Notes under the pieces: model-generated | Told to the model about the DNA's origin: nothing | Seen by the model: the letters and a program-made list of their open reading frames with translations, nothing else | The model's database searches: none | Program-made: the position numbers and the translations under genes | Shown here: positions 1 through 8,820 of the stretch, piece after piece | Layout: the number at the start of each line of letters is the position of its first letter | Numbering within the stretch: the first letter of the stretch is position 1 | Source: Pseudomonas putida W15Oct28 | GTDB taxonomy: Bacteria; Pseudomonadota; Gammaproteobacteria; Pseudomonadales; Pseudomonadaceae | Length of the DNA: 64,000 nucleotides | Assembly (NCBI RefSeq): GCF_000708715.2 | Contig: NZ_JENB01000025.1 | Coordinates: forward strand, 23,363-87,362 | Direction: 5' to 3'

Positions 1-50
1 GCAACAGGCATGACAGGCGGGTCCTTCTGGCTGGGAATGGAAGTGTTCAT
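1..50 (-). CDS. Possible 5' end of a TonB-dependent receptor gene (cut by window edge)
   Basis: Downstream of the sigma/FecR pair, the minus strand is open from an ATG at 50 to the window edge. A second in-frame ATG lies at 11 with an AAGGA about 10 bases before it. Only about 16 codons are visible, so the product cannot be read. FecI-FecR pairs are usually followed by the iron-siderophore receptor they control, so a receptor is inferred from position only. Confidence 0.25.
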   Translation of the reverse strand, partial: MNTSIPSQKDPPVMPV

Positions 51-117
51 TCCTGTTGCCAGCCGAGACTGAAAAAAGTATCACCCACAAAGGCGTTTTT
101 TTTCCGCGCCTGGCATT

Positions 118-1101
118 TCACGACTCTGCGGGGTAAAGCAGGGTCCAGTAGCCGTTCATGTGCGCGGATACCCGCAATGAATAGGTCGACTCCAGCATGC
201 TCAGGCTGCGCCTGGTATCGCTGACCGGAAACGCCCCGGAAATACGCAGGCCGGCAATACCAGGGTCGCAGCGAATGACGCCGCGCTGGTAGCGCGCCAG
301 CTCGGTCACAAAATCATCCAGCCGCATGCGGTCTGCCAGCAGCATGCCCTGGATCCAGGCCGTTGCGGTGGTGTCGACCGAGGTCGGCCTGCCGACCGTG
401 TGCGCATTGAAATCGACACGTTCACCGGCCTGTACAACGGTGCCAGGGTTGGCCGCCGCACGGGCGGGTTCGATGCGAATGGCCCCTTCGATAACCGCCA
501 GGTAGGTGCGCCCGTCCAGCTCTCGCACGCTGAAGCGCGTGCCCAGCGCTTGCATGCGCCCTTCCCGCGTTCCCACCCGCAAGGGGCGCGCAGGCACCAC
601 GATATCGGGCGCAGTCTGCACCAGGATTTCACCCCGGCGCAGTTCAATGAAGCGCTCGTCGGCATCGAAACGGATGTCGATTGCAGAGTCGGTATTGAGG
701 AAGATCTGCGTACCATCGGCCAGGGTGAGCTGGCGGCATTCGCCTACGGCCGAGCGATAGTCGGCGGCCCATCCTTGTTGCTCGGTCAGCTTCCAGCCGG
801 CCCACCCCGCCGGAAGCACGGCCAGCAGCAACGCCAACCGGCTGATCATCGCCCGACGGCCCGGGTCGGCCGGGCGGTCGAGCGCCGACATCGACAGCGC
901 CGGCGGCAAACCGTCCAGCTTGCCCATCAGCCGCTCGGCGCGCTGCCAGGCCTGTGCACGCTCGGGGCTGCTGCTGCGCCAGGCCAACCAGTCGGCCTTT
1001 TGCGCATCGCTGACGGCTCCGGCACTCATGGCCATCAACCACTCGGCCGCTTCTTCAAGTGCCTCGGTATCCATTGGGCCGATACGCTGGACATCAACCA
1101 T
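118..1101 (-). CDS. FecR-family anti-sigma / iron-siderophore signal transducer
   Basis: A 327-residue inner-membrane sigma regulator. The N-terminal cytoplasmic part (about residues 10-60) has the DUF4880 pattern EEAAEWLMAMSAG and WLAWRSSSPERAQAW that binds the partner sigma factor. One membrane helix follows near residues 84-102. The periplasmic FecR domain contains GECRQLTLADGTQIFLNTDSA and a VQALGTRFSV-like block (QALGTRFSVRE). The C-terminal secretin/TonB-like tail would contact the receptor. The ATG at 1101 lies directly after the sigma-factor stop, so the two genes are translated as a pair. A start at 1074 (MDTEAL) is possible. By family knowledge it transmits siderophore binding at the receptor to the sigma factor. 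Confidence 0.9.
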   Translation of the reverse strand: MVDVQRIGPMDTEALEEAAEWLMAMSAGAVSDAQKADWLAWRSSSPERAQAWQRAERLMGKLDGLPPALSMSALDRPADPGRRAMISRLALLLAVLPAGWAGWKLTEQQGWAADYRSAVGECRQLTLADGTQIFLNTDSAIDIRFDADERFIELRRGEILVQTAPDIVVPARPLRVGTREGRMQALGTRFSVRELDGRTYLAVIEGAIRIEPARAAANPGTVVQAGERVDFNAHTVGRPTSVDTTATAWIQGMLLADRMRLDDFVTELARYQRGVIRCDPGIAGLRISGAFPVSDTRRSLSMLESTYSLRVSAHMNGYWTLLYPAES

Positions 1102-1614
1102 CTAGTCGACCAGCCTCAAGCACTGGAGAAATGCCTGTTTCATGTAACGCTTGATGGTGATGAGCGATACACCTAGCTGCTCGGCAATGGCTTCGTACTT
1201 CATGCCGCCCAGCTGGGACAGCAGGAACGCGCGCCGGACCAACGCTGGCAGGGTGTCGAGCATGGCATCGATTTCGTGCAGGGTTTCCAGGATCATCAAG
1301 CGGGCTTCGGGCGAAGGCACTTCAGGTTCCGGCAGGTGTTCAAGCGCCTTGAGGTAGGCACGCTCCAGCGATTTACGCTGGCACCAGTTGGCCAGGATGC
1401 CCCCGGCAACACAGCTCAGGTAGGCCCGCGGTTCTTCAAACACCACGGTTTTCGAAGCCAGGATGCGCGCGAAGGTATCCTGCACCAGGTCGGCCGCATC
1501 GACCGCATTGCCCAGGCGCCTGCGCAGCCTGGCATGCAGCCAGCCCTGGTGGCCGTTGTACAGCGCCTCTACATTGCGCAGGTGATTGTCGGAGCCAGGT
1601 AGCACGTCGCTCAT
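1102..1614 (-). CDS. ECF sigma factor, FecI-like (iron starvation type)
   Basis: A 170-residue ECF sigma factor. Region 2 contains DAADLVQDTFARILASK. Region 4 contains LVRRAFLLSQLGGMKYEAIAEQLGVS followed by TIKRYMKQAFLQC, which is typical of FecI/PvdS-type factors. I start it at 1614 (MSDVLPGSDN). The upstream in-frame ATG at 1653 lies inside the Fur-like box and would make the box part of the coding region. It is followed without a gap by the fecR-like gene. Expected role: directing polymerase to the receptor gene when iron is low and the cognate siderophore is present. The siderophore cannot be told from this sequence. Confidence 0.9.
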   Translation of the reverse strand: MSDVLPGSDNHLRNVEALYNGHQGWLHARLRRRLGNAVDAADLVQDTFARILASKTVVFEEPRAYLSCVAGGILANWCQRKSLERAYLKALEHLPEPEVPSPEARLMILETLHEIDAMLDTLPALVRRAFLLSQLGGMKYEAIAEQLGVSLITIKRYMKQAFLQCLRLVD

Positions 1615-1637
1615 GGGGGCGATTCTGTTCACGCAAG

Positions 1638-1656
1638 TGAGAATTGTTTTCAATAT
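1638..1656. promoter_or_regulatory. Putative Fur box of the FecI-like gene
   Basis: TGAGAATTGTTTTCAATAT resembles the 19-base Fur consensus (GATAATGATAATCATTATC) and lies 24-42 bases before the sigma-factor ATG on the minus strand. Fur repression of such sigma genes is well established. The site call here is by eye. Confidence 0.55.
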
Positions 1657-1704
1657 TAAGGTAGCGTTTCAACACAACGCAAGTTCAACCACCGGGACAC
1701 CACC

Positions 1705-2373
1705 ATGCCTGACCCTGAAAGCACCCTACTCGACAGTTGGCAGCACAACGCCCACGCCTGGATCGACGCCGTGCGCAGCGGTGCCATCGAGAGCCGTCGC
1801 CAGGTCACCGACCAGGCCATCCTGCTAGCCATCCTTGGCCGCCAGCCCGGTCGGGTGCTGGACCTGGGCTGTGGTGAGGGCTGGTTGCTGCGTGCACTGG
1901 ATGACCGCGGTATCGAAGCCGTGGGCGTGGATGGTGACCGGACGCTGGTAGATGCCGCGCGCGCAGCAGGCTCGGCCGAGGTGCACCTGGCCAGCTATGC
2001 GCAGCTGGCCGATGCACAGGCTTATGTGGGCACAGGGTATGACGTGGTCTGTGCCAACTTTGCACTGTTGCACCAGGACGTCATCCCGTTGCTGGCGGCC
2101 ATGAAAGATTTGCTGGTGCCGGGAGGCGCACTGGTGATCCAGACGTTGCACCCCTGGAGCGTGGCAGGCGGGGAGTATCAGGATGGCTGGCGGAAGGAGT
2201 CGTTTGCCGGGTTTACCGGGAATTGGCAGCCGATGCCGTGGTATTTCCGCACCCTGGCCAGCTGGCTGAATGCGCTGGACATGGCGGGATTGCGGCTGGT
2301 CAGTTTGCAGGAGCCACAGCACCCGCAAAGCGCGGTGCCGCAGTCGTTGTTGATGGTGGCTGAGCGCCCCTGA
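1705..2373 (+). CDS. Class I SAM-dependent methyltransferase
   Basis: A 222-residue protein with a Rossmann-type methyltransferase core. Motif I is VLDLGCGEGWLLRAL (about residues 50-64), followed by the acidic GVDGD end of beta-2 and a DVVCANFALLHQD motif IV region. The C-terminal part (HPWSVAGGEYQDGWRKESF) resembles the methyltransferase type 11/12 proteins common in pseudomonads. The substrate cannot be inferred. It is divergent from the sigma-factor gene, with about 90 bases between starts that include the Fur-like box, so iron control is possible but unproven. Confidence 0.8.
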   Translation: MPDPESTLLDSWQHNAHAWIDAVRSGAIESRRQVTDQAILLAILGRQPGRVLDLGCGEGWLLRALDDRGIEAVGVDGDRTLVDAARAAGSAEVHLASYAQLADAQAYVGTGYDVVCANFALLHQDVIPLLAAMKDLLVPGGALVIQTLHPWSVAGGEYQDGWRKESFAGFTGNWQPMPWYFRTLASWLNALDMAGLRLVSLQEPQHPQSAVPQSLLMVAERP

Positions 2374-2403
2374 AGCGACGCTTTGGCCGTCATGAAGCGG
2401 ATG

Positions 2404-2520
2404 TGTGGGAGCGGCCTTGCGTCGCGAAAGGGCTGCAAAGCAGCCCCAGCAATATTTGCAACGCCACAGAGACCCTGGGGCCGCTCTGCGGCCCTTTCGC
2501 GACGCAAGGCCGCTCCCACA
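2404..2520. repeat. Paired REP sequence (GGCCTTGCGTCGCGA type)
   Basis: Two inverted arms of about 40 bases begin TGTGGGAGCGG and end CCGCTCCCACA, each with a short inner GGCTGC/GCAGCC hairpin. It separates the methyltransferase from the convergent quiC gene. P. putida-type REP pairs often sit at the ends of convergent genes and may act as terminators. Confidence 0.9.
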
Positions 2521-2529
2521 ATGACCGCG

Positions 2530-4437
2530 TTACAGGACTGGCTTGCGCGCCGCGCCGCTGCGGGCCTTGGCCATGGCCGCAAGGCGGACCGCGACGTTGG
2601 CCGCGCCGTAACCGGTATAGCCACCCTTGCGCTGGATGATTTCGAAGAAGAAGCGCTCTTCAAACGGTTCGGTGTACACGTGGAACAACTCGCCACCCTG
2701 GGCGTCGCGGTCATACAGCACGTTGTAGTACGCCAGTTCGCTGAGGAACTCGTCGTCGAAATCGAAGCGCGCCGCCAGGTCGTCGTAATAGTTCAGCGGG
2801 ATTTCCAGCAGCGGTACTCCAGCCAGCTTGGCACGCGCCACTTCACGGAAGATGTCGTCACAATCGAAGGCAATGTGATGCACCCCCGAACCGCGGTAGC
2901 TGGACAGTGCATGGGCAATGGCGGTATTGCGGTTTTCCGAGATGTTCAGCGGCAGGCGCAAGGTGCCGCACTGGCTGCGCAGGGCACGGCTCTTGACCAG
3001 GCCATACGGGTCGGGCAGCACCACTTCGTCGTCGGCGGCGAAGTCGAACAGGCTCTTGTAGAACAGCACCCAGCTGTCCAGCGACTCGGCTGGCAGGGCC
3101 AGGGCCATGTGGTCGATGCGACGCAGGCCGCCCGTGGCGGGGGCGCTGTTGTCCAGGCTGAAATCGGTGTCGTACAGGGTCTGGCCAGCGGTGCCCTGCT
3201 CCACCAGGTACAGCAAGCTGCCGTCCGGTGCACGTACCGCCGGTACTTCGCACTCGTTGGGGCCGACCAGGCCGCGGAACGGCTGGCCACGGAAGGCGGT
3301 GGCGCGCTTCAGGGCGGCTTGCGGGTCCTTGACCCGCAGCGCGGTGGCGCACAGCGACGGGCCGTGGGCCTCGAAGAAGTTGTGGCCGAAGGAGTACGGC
3401 TCGGCGTTCAGGACAATGTTGATATCGCCCTGGCGCAGCAGTTGTACGTCCTTGCTGCGGTGCTTGCCGGCTTCGGCAAAGCCCAGGCGCTTCAGCCAGC
3501 TGCCCAGGCGCGCGCCGACGGCTTCGTCGACCGCAAATTCAAGGAACTCCACGCCGTCATAGGCGCTGGCCGCTGGCGGGGTAAACAGCACGCCAGGTTC
3601 GATCGGCGTGTTTTCCTGCTCCAGGCGCAAGCGGGTCTGTTCTTCGAGGTACAGCAGCGAACGCAGGCCGTCGGCGGCATTCTGCCGGGTGGGCGCGGCG
3701 CGGAAGCCGTCGTTGAAGATTTCTAGCGACAGCGGGCCACGGTAGCCAGTGGCAAGAATCGGCGCCAGGAAACCGGCCATGTCCATTTCGCCCTGCCCCG
3801 GGAAGCAGCGGAAGTGGCGGCTCCACTCCAGCACATCCATGGCCAGGATCGGCGCGTCGGCCATCTGCACGAAGAAGATCTTGTCGCCGGGGATGTCGCG
3901 GATCGCGCTTGGGTCGCCCTTCAGCGACAAGGTGTGGAAGCTGTCGAGGATGACCCCGAGGGCCGGGTGGTCGGCCTGGCGCACCAGGTTCCAGACTTGC
4001 TGGTAGGTATTGACGTGGCGGCCCCAGGCCAGGGCTTCGTAGCCAATGCGCAGGCCGCGTTTGCCGGCATGCTCGCCCAACAGGCGCAGGTCATCGACCA
4101 GCAGTTGCTCATCACCCAGGGCATCGGCCTGCACGTTGCTGCACACCAGCACCAGGTCGGTGCCCAGCTCTTGCATCAGGTCGAACTTGCGCTCGGCGCG
4201 GTCGAGGTTTCTCTGCAGGCGGTCGCGGCGGCAGCCTTCAAAGTCGCGGAACGGCTGGAACAGGGTGATGGCTATCCCTAAGTCGGCGCACATCTGGCGC
4301 ACCTGGCGCGGGCTGCCAGCGTAATAGAGCAGATCGTTTTCAAAGATCTCGACGCCGTCAAAACCGGCGGCGGCGATGGCTTCGAGCTTTTCCGGCAGGG
4401 TGCCGCTCAAGGACACGGTAGCGATCGAACGCTGCAT
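2530..4437 (-). CDS. quiC: 3-dehydroshikimate dehydratase fused to an HPPD-like VOC domain
   Basis: A 635-residue two-domain enzyme. Residues 1 to about 270 form a xylose-isomerase-like TIM barrel with the metal ligands expected for QuiC: E134 (in GYEALAW), D165 (in ILDSFH), Q191 (in VQMAD) and E239 (in SLEIF). Residues from about 290 form a 4-hydroxyphenylpyruvate-dioxygenase-like VOC half with the His-His-Glu set H443 (RIDHMAL), H521 (GVHHIAF) and E599 (FFFEIIQR). The first domain converts 3-dehydroshikimate to protocatechuate, linking quinate/shikimate use to the beta-ketoadipate pathway. The role of the second domain is less clear. Length and ligands match the characterised P. putida enzyme. 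It is divergent from an MFS carrier. Confidence 0.93.
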   Translation of the reverse strand: MQRSIATVSLSGTLPEKLEAIAAAGFDGVEIFENDLLYYAGSPRQVRQMCADLGIAITLFQPFRDFEGCRRDRLQRNLDRAERKFDLMQELGTDLVLVCSNVQADALGDEQLLVDDLRLLGEHAGKRGLRIGYEALAWGRHVNTYQQVWNLVRQADHPALGVILDSFHTLSLKGDPSAIRDIPGDKIFFVQMADAPILAMDVLEWSRHFRCFPGQGEMDMAGFLAPILATGYRGPLSLEIFNDGFRAAPTRQNAADGLRSLLYLEEQTRLRLEQENTPIEPGVLFTPPAASAYDGVEFLEFAVDEAVGARLGSWLKRLGFAEAGKHRSKDVQLLRQGDINIVLNAEPYSFGHNFFEAHGPSLCATALRVKDPQAALKRATAFRGQPFRGLVGPNECEVPAVRAPDGSLLYLVEQGTAGQTLYDTDFSLDNSAPATGGLRRIDHMALALPAESLDSWVLFYKSLFDFAADDEVVLPDPYGLVKSRALRSQCGTLRLPLNISENRNTAIAHALSSYRGSGVHHIAFDCDDIFREVARAKLAGVPLLEIPLNYYDDLAARFDFDDEFLSELAYYNVLYDRDAQGGELFHVYTEPFEERFFFEIIQRKGGYTGYGAANVAVRLAAMAKARSGAARKPVL

Positions 4438-4508
4438 GACGGGAGTTCCTTGTTGTTAGAAAATGACGGTGCCAGTCAGGTAAAAAACCCCTGTCACAGT
4501 TTATGGCA

Positions 4509-4586
4509 CGATCGATTATTCGCAGGTAAAGTCGTCGCTTCAATCTCTTTGTACGGAATGGTTAGTTTTGCGTTCGATTATCGCAC
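4509..4586. promoter_or_regulatory. PcaR-like operator(s) between quiC and the MFS gene
   Basis: At 4572-4586 the sequence GTTCGATTATCGCAC differs by one base from GTTCGATAATCGCAC, the PcaR site I recall from P. putida pca promoters. A weaker relative (GATCGATTATTCGCA) lies at 4510-4524. The gap of 288 bases between quiC and the carrier gene must hold both promoters. PcaR is an IclR-family activator responding to beta-ketoadipate, which fits a pathway ending in protocatechuate. No regulator gene is adjacent. Confidence 0.55.
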
Positions 4587-4725
4587 AAAACCCGTTTTAA
4601 CGAATTGCTAGACCGCTGGCCCGTGGTCAACATGAACCACAGACGCAGGCACACCGACCACTGCCTCCTGCCTTGGCGAACCAACGGCGGAACCTGCGCA
4701 AACAACAATAACAACGGAGACAACG

Positions 4726-6099
4726 ATGGCTCACTCCAGCTCGCAAGCCAAAAAAGCGACCGCCAGTGGATGGATAGGCTCGGCACTCGAGTACTACGAC
4801 TTCTTCATCTACGCCCAGGCCGCTGCACTGATTTTCCCGCAGATCTTCTTCCCCAATACTGACCCGAAAATGGCCATCATCGCCTCGTTGGCCACCTACG
4901 GCGTGGGCTACCTGGCGCGTCCGGTCGGTGCTTTCGTGCTGGGCCACTGGGGTGACACCCGCGGTCGCAAGAACGTGCTGCTGCTGTGCATGTTCCTGAT
5001 GGGCCTGTCGACCATGGCGGTAGGCCTGCTGCCTACCTACCACGACATCGGCTACCTCGCACCGGCCTTGCTGGTGGTGCTGCGCCTGATCCAGGGCTTT
5101 GCCGTGGCCGGGGAGATCTCCGGGGCCAGTTCCATGATCATGGAGCACGCGCCGTTCGGTCGAAGAGGCTACTACGCCAGCTTCACCCTGCAAGGCGTGC
5201 AAGCGGGCCAGGTGCTGGCAGCGGCGGTGTTCCTGCCACTGGCCTACTTCATGCCTAGCGAAGCCTTCACCGAATGGGGCTGGCGCATACCGTTCCTGAT
5301 GAGCGCCGTGGTGCTGATTGCAGGCTTCATCATCCGCAAGGAAGTGCATGAAACCCCAGCCTTTGTGAAGGAAGAGAAGCAGGACAAAGTTGCCAAGTCG
5401 CCAATCCGCGAGGCCTTCCGCCACAGCTGGAAGCACATGGTGCTGGTGATGTTCATGGCCCTGATGAACGTGATCCCGGTGGTGGCCACCATCTTCGGTG
5501 CGGCATACGCTGTGCAGCCGGCCTATGGCATCGGCTTCGACAAGAGCGTCTACCTGTGGATTCCGGTAGTCGGCAACATCGTTGCGGTGCTGGTGATCCC
5601 GTTTATCGGCAACCTGTCCGACAAGATCGGCCGTCGCCCGACCATGATCGCCGGCTGCCTGGGCTCTGGCCTGCTGGCCTTCGTCTACCTGTATGCCATC
5701 AGCATCCAGAACGTGCCCATGGCGTTCGCCGCCTCGATCGTGATGTGGGGCATGGTGTATCAGGGTTACAACGCGGTGTTCCCAAGCTTCTACCCAGAGC
5801 TGTTCCACACCCGCTACCGCGTTTCGGCCATGGCCATCGCGCAGAACATCGGCACCATGCTGACCGCCATGCTGCCGGCGCTGTTCGCCCTGATTGCACC
5901 GCCTGGCTCGGACAACATCCCGCTGGTGGTAGGTAGCCTGGCGTTCTTCATCACCTGCGTGTGCGCCCTGGCAGCCTACATCGCCCCGGAAACCCACCGC
6001 CTGGCGATGGAAGACCTGGGTAACCCGGACGCCAAGCCGATGGAGAAAGAAGCCTATGAAGCTAGCCGTAAAGGTAGCTTTCAGGCAGTGAGCCACTGA
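4726..6099 (+). CDS. MFS metabolite:H+ symporter, probable shikimate/quinate/dehydroshikimate uptake
   Basis: A 457-residue MHS-family carrier with 12 predicted helices. It opens with the ASGWIGSALEYYDFFIYAQA signature typical of ShiA/KgtP relatives. The A-motif between helices 2 and 3 reads LGHWGDTRGRKNVLL, and a second copy is NLSDKIGRRPTMI. The start has a good GGAG 7-10 bases upstream (AACGGAGACAACG). Because it is divergent from quiC and shares its control region, it most likely imports shikimate, quinate or 3-dehydroshikimate. The exact substrate is inferred from context. Confidence 0.85.
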   Translation: MAHSSSQAKKATASGWIGSALEYYDFFIYAQAAALIFPQIFFPNTDPKMAIIASLATYGVGYLARPVGAFVLGHWGDTRGRKNVLLLCMFLMGLSTMAVGLLPTYHDIGYLAPALLVVLRLIQGFAVAGEISGASSMIMEHAPFGRRGYYASFTLQGVQAGQVLAAAVFLPLAYFMPSEAFTEWGWRIPFLMSAVVLIAGFIIRKEVHETPAFVKEEKQDKVAKSPIREAFRHSWKHMVLVMFMALMNVIPVVATIFGAAYAVQPAYGIGFDKSVYLWIPVVGNIVAVLVIPFIGNLSDKIGRRPTMIAGCLGSGLLAFVYLYAISIQNVPMAFAASIVMWGMVYQGYNAVFPSFYPELFHTRYRVSAMAIAQNIGTMLTAMLPALFALIAPPGSDNIPLVVGSLAFFITCVCALAAYIAPETHRLAMEDLGNPDAKPMEKEAYEASRKGSFQAVSH

Positions 6100-6108
6100 T
6101 AGACCGCT

Positions 6109-6227
6109 GGGGCTGCTTTGCAGCCCATTCGCGGGCTTGCCCGCTCCCACAGGTACCGCACAGCTTCAGCCTCGGTGCGATCCTGTGGGAGCGGGCAAGC
6201 CCGCGAATGGGCCGCAACGCGGCCCCC
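6109..6227. repeat. Paired REP sequence (GCGGGCTTGCCCGC type)
   Basis: Inverted arms GGGGCTGCTTTGCAGCCCAT... and ...ATGGGCCGCAACGCGGCCCC enclose TTCGCGGGCTTGCCCGCTCCC and its complement. It lies between the convergent MFS and decarboxylase genes and begins 10 bases after the MFS stop. Confidence 0.9.
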
Positions 6228-6234
6228 GGCAATC

Positions 6235-7647
6235 TCAGCCTTTGATCACTTCCTGCAAGCGCGCCCACAGTCGCTCGACATGCTCCCGCTCAGTCGGCAG
6301 CGCACCCACCGACACCCGCACCATCCACCGCCCATCCAGCGTCGCCGGCGTCACATACGCCTCCCCGGACGCATTCAGCCGCTCGGCCCACCCCTTGGTA
6401 TGCGCATCCAGCACCTCCCCTTCCAGCCCCGCCGGCCGATGGCGAATGCACAAGGTCTGCAATTGCACCGGCGCCAGCACTTCCCACTGCGCCGCCGCCC
6501 CGACCTGCTCTGCCAGCCACCGGGCATTGTCCAGGTCACGCCGCAACCGCGCCTGCAACGCTTCGACACCCTCGCTGCGCAACATGAACCACAGCTTCAA
6601 CGCGCGGAACCGACGGCCCAGCGGGATGCCCCAGTCACGCAGGTTCTTCACCTCGCCATCCACCGCCGATTGCAGGTAGCTGGGGTTGGTGCTCATCACC
6701 CGGATCAGGTGCTGCGGATCACGCACGTAGTAGATCGAGCAGTCGAAGGCCACGCCCAGCCACTTGTGCGCATTGACCACTACCGAATCGGCCAGCTCGA
6801 TGCCGTCCCACATCCAGCGGCACTCGGGCAGGATCATCGCCGAACCGGCCATGGCCGAATCCACATGCAGCCACAGGCCATGGGCCTGGGCGATCTCGCC
6901 GATCGGGCGCAGTGGGTCCAGCGCGGTGGTGGTGGTGGTGCCGGTGGTGGCCACCACGGCGCATGGCTGGTTGCCCGCTGCCAGGTCCTGCTCGATGGCG
7001 GCCTGCAGCGCCTCCGGGCGCAAGGCATAGCGTTCGTCGGTCGGGATCAGGCGGATGTTGTCGCGACCAAAGCCGGCCAGCAGCGCGGCCTTGTCCACCG
7101 AGCTGTGGGCGTGGGCGCTGACGTAGACGATCAGGGGCTTGGCCTGGGCTTGCAAGCCACCGCGCACCAGTGCGTAGTCGCTGGCGCGCTCGCGGGCGCT
7201 GATCAGCGCCACCAAAGTGCTGGTCGATGCGGTGTCCTGGATCACCCCGCTCCATTGGCCCGACAGGCCGAGCAACTGGCGCAGCCAGTCGAGGGTGGTT
7301 TCTTCCAGCTCGCTCAGCGCCGGGCTGGACTGCCACGACAGGCCCAGCACGCCCAGGCCGGTGCTGAGGAAGTCGCCAAGTACCGAGGACAAGGTGCCAT
7401 TGGAGGGGAAGTAGCCGTAGAAGTCCGGGTGCTGCCAATGGGACAGGCCGGGCATGACCAGTTGGTTGACGTCGTCGAGGATGGCTTCGAAGGGCTCACC
7501 TTGCTGGGGAGCGCTGTCGGGCAAGGCGGCCTTCAGGTAGCCAGGCTCGACCTGGGCCATGACCGGGCGTTCGCCGACGGTCTGGCGGTAGTCGGCAATC
7601 AGGTCGATCAGTTGGTGGCCGTACTGGCGGAATTGTTCGGGGGTCAC
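6235..7647 (-). CDS. ddc: PLP-dependent aromatic L-amino-acid (DOPA-type) decarboxylase
   Basis: A 470-residue group II decarboxylase of eukaryotic AADC type. The SHWQHPDFYGYFPSNGT substrate-loop region lies near residue 70. VSAHAHSSVDKAALLAGFG supplies the His that stacks on PLP. WLHVDSAMAGSAM is the PLP-binding Asp region, and the PLP lysine is in VVNAHKWLGVAFD. From memory, the P. putida KT2440 homologue was described as highly specific for L-DOPA, making dopamine. Length and motifs agree, but the substrate is not proved by sequence. The LysR gene at 7849 lies upstream on the same strand with a REP pair between them. Confidence 0.85.
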   Translation of the reverse strand: MTPEQFRQYGHQLIDLIADYRQTVGERPVMAQVEPGYLKAALPDSAPQQGEPFEAILDDVNQLVMPGLSHWQHPDFYGYFPSNGTLSSVLGDFLSTGLGVLGLSWQSSPALSELEETTLDWLRQLLGLSGQWSGVIQDTASTSTLVALISARERASDYALVRGGLQAQAKPLIVYVSAHAHSSVDKAALLAGFGRDNIRLIPTDERYALRPEALQAAIEQDLAAGNQPCAVVATTGTTTTTALDPLRPIGEIAQAHGLWLHVDSAMAGSAMILPECRWMWDGIELADSVVVNAHKWLGVAFDCSIYYVRDPQHLIRVMSTNPSYLQSAVDGEVKNLRDWGIPLGRRFRALKLWFMLRSEGVEALQARLRRDLDNARWLAEQVGAAAQWEVLAPVQLQTLCIRHRPAGLEGEVLDAHTKGWAERLNASGEAYVTPATLDGRWMVRVSVGALPTEREHVERLWARLQEVIKG

Positions 7648-7672
7648 GTGGGCTCTCCTGTGGGTAATCCAC

Positions 7673-7786
7673 TGCCTGTTCCGGCCCTATCGCCGGCAAG
7701 CCAGCTCCCACAGGTACTCCATAGGCTTCAGACCTTGTGGCTGACTTGTGGGAGCTGGCTTGCCGGCGATAGGGCCGGAACAGGCA
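7673..7786. repeat. Paired REP sequence (CGCCGGCAAGCCAGCTCCCAC type)
   Basis: Nearly perfect inverted arms of about 45 bases, starting TGCCTGTTCCGGCCCTATCG and ending with its complement. It sits between the LysR gene stop and the decarboxylase start, which are on the same strand, so it may insulate the two transcripts. Confidence 0.9.
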
Positions 7787-7848
7787 ACACAATGCCCCCA
7801 GTCTAGGCACCTATCCCCCGGCGAATAACCCCGCATCGCGCATACCTG

Positions 7849-8793
7849 CTATGGCAAACCCGCATGCCCACCCTGCACGCCGAACTGCGACTGACGCCAC
7901 AGCTCGAACACCCGGTTGCGCAACCAGCGGTGCTCGGCCGAAGCCTGCAGGCGCTGGTGCCATACCACCCAGTAGCGCTGACTGTGGTCGATAAAGCCCA
8001 GCGGCCGCCAGGCCAGGTCATGCAGGCGGCACAGTTGCCGGGCAATGTGCTCCGGTACGGTGGCCACGGCCTGGCTGTTGGCGATGACCTTTACGGTGGC
8101 GGAAAAAAACGGCACCTCCAGGCTGACCCGCCGCTGCAGGCCCTGGGCACGCAGGTGGCGGTCGATGAAGCTGTCCTTGTCGCCGCCGCCGGAAATGCGC
8201 ACATGCTTGTGCGCCAGGTAATCGGCCTGGCTGAGCGCGGCATGGGCGGCCAGCGGGTGGTCGTGGCGCATCAGGCACACCGCACGGTCCTCACCCAGCA
8301 AGCGCCCGTGCAGGTTGGGGGGCGACTCGTCGAACAAGGTGGTTGCCAGGTCGATTTCGCCGCTGGCCAGCAACGCATACTGGCCGGCCTGCCAGGTACG
8401 GTATTCCAGCGATACACCCGGGGCTTCGTGTTCCAGCGCAGCCACCAGCAGCGGCAGCATATGCTCGGCGACATAGTCCGAGGCGGCCAGGCAGAAGCGC
8501 CGCTCGCAGCGCGCCGGGTCGAACACTGCGGGCTGGCGCAGCGCGTGCAGCTCTTCGAGAACCTGGCGTAGCGGTTCGACCAAGGCTTCGGCGTGTTCGC
8601 TGAGTACGTAGCCGCGGCCTTGGCGCACCAGCAACGGGTCGTCGAAGGCTTCGCGCAGGTGGGCCAGCTGCCGGCTGAGGGCCGACTGGCTGACGCCCAG
8701 GCGCTCGGCGGCGTGGCTGAGGTTTTTCAGCTGCAGTAGGTGGTCGAGGGTGCGCAGGTGGGCAAGGCTGAGGGAGGCGAAGGTGGGGTTCAT
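7849..8793 (-). CDS. LysR-family transcriptional regulator
   Basis: A 314-residue LTTR. The N-terminal winged helix-turn-helix is at residues 10-65 (LDHLLQLKNLSHAAERLGVS, then QSALSRQLAHLREAFDDPLL), followed by a periplasmic-binding-like effector domain to the end. It is 200 bases upstream of the decarboxylase on the same strand, so it is a candidate regulator of that gene. No divergent target is present because the next upstream gene reads toward its own REP pair. The effector is unknown. Confidence 0.88.
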   Translation of the reverse strand: MNPTFASLSLAHLRTLDHLLQLKNLSHAAERLGVSQSALSRQLAHLREAFDDPLLVRQGRGYVLSEHAEALVEPLRQVLEELHALRQPAVFDPARCERRFCLAASDYVAEHMLPLLVAALEHEAPGVSLEYRTWQAGQYALLASGEIDLATTLFDESPPNLHGRLLGEDRAVCLMRHDHPLAAHAALSQADYLAHKHVRISGGGDKDSFIDRHLRAQGLQRRVSLEVPFFSATVKVIANSQAVATVPEHIARQLCRLHDLAWRPLGFIDHSQRYWVVWHQRLQASAEHRWLRNRVFELWRQSQFGVQGGHAGLP

Positions 8794-8820
8794 CGAGGGT
8801 TCGGCTCCAGACCGCAGGCG

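Noticed and set aside
1615..1653. Sigma-factor start at 1653
   Set aside because: It lies inside the Fur-like box and has no ribosome site; 1614 gives a normal FecI-type length.
4627..6150. Long minus-strand frame opposite the MFS carrier
   Set aside because: His/Gln-rich composition without domains; the plus strand encodes a clear 12-helix carrier.
6118..7806. 562-codon plus-strand frame opposite the decarboxylase
   Set aside because: It starts and ends in REP sequences and has no domain; the minus strand has all PLP-enzyme motifs.
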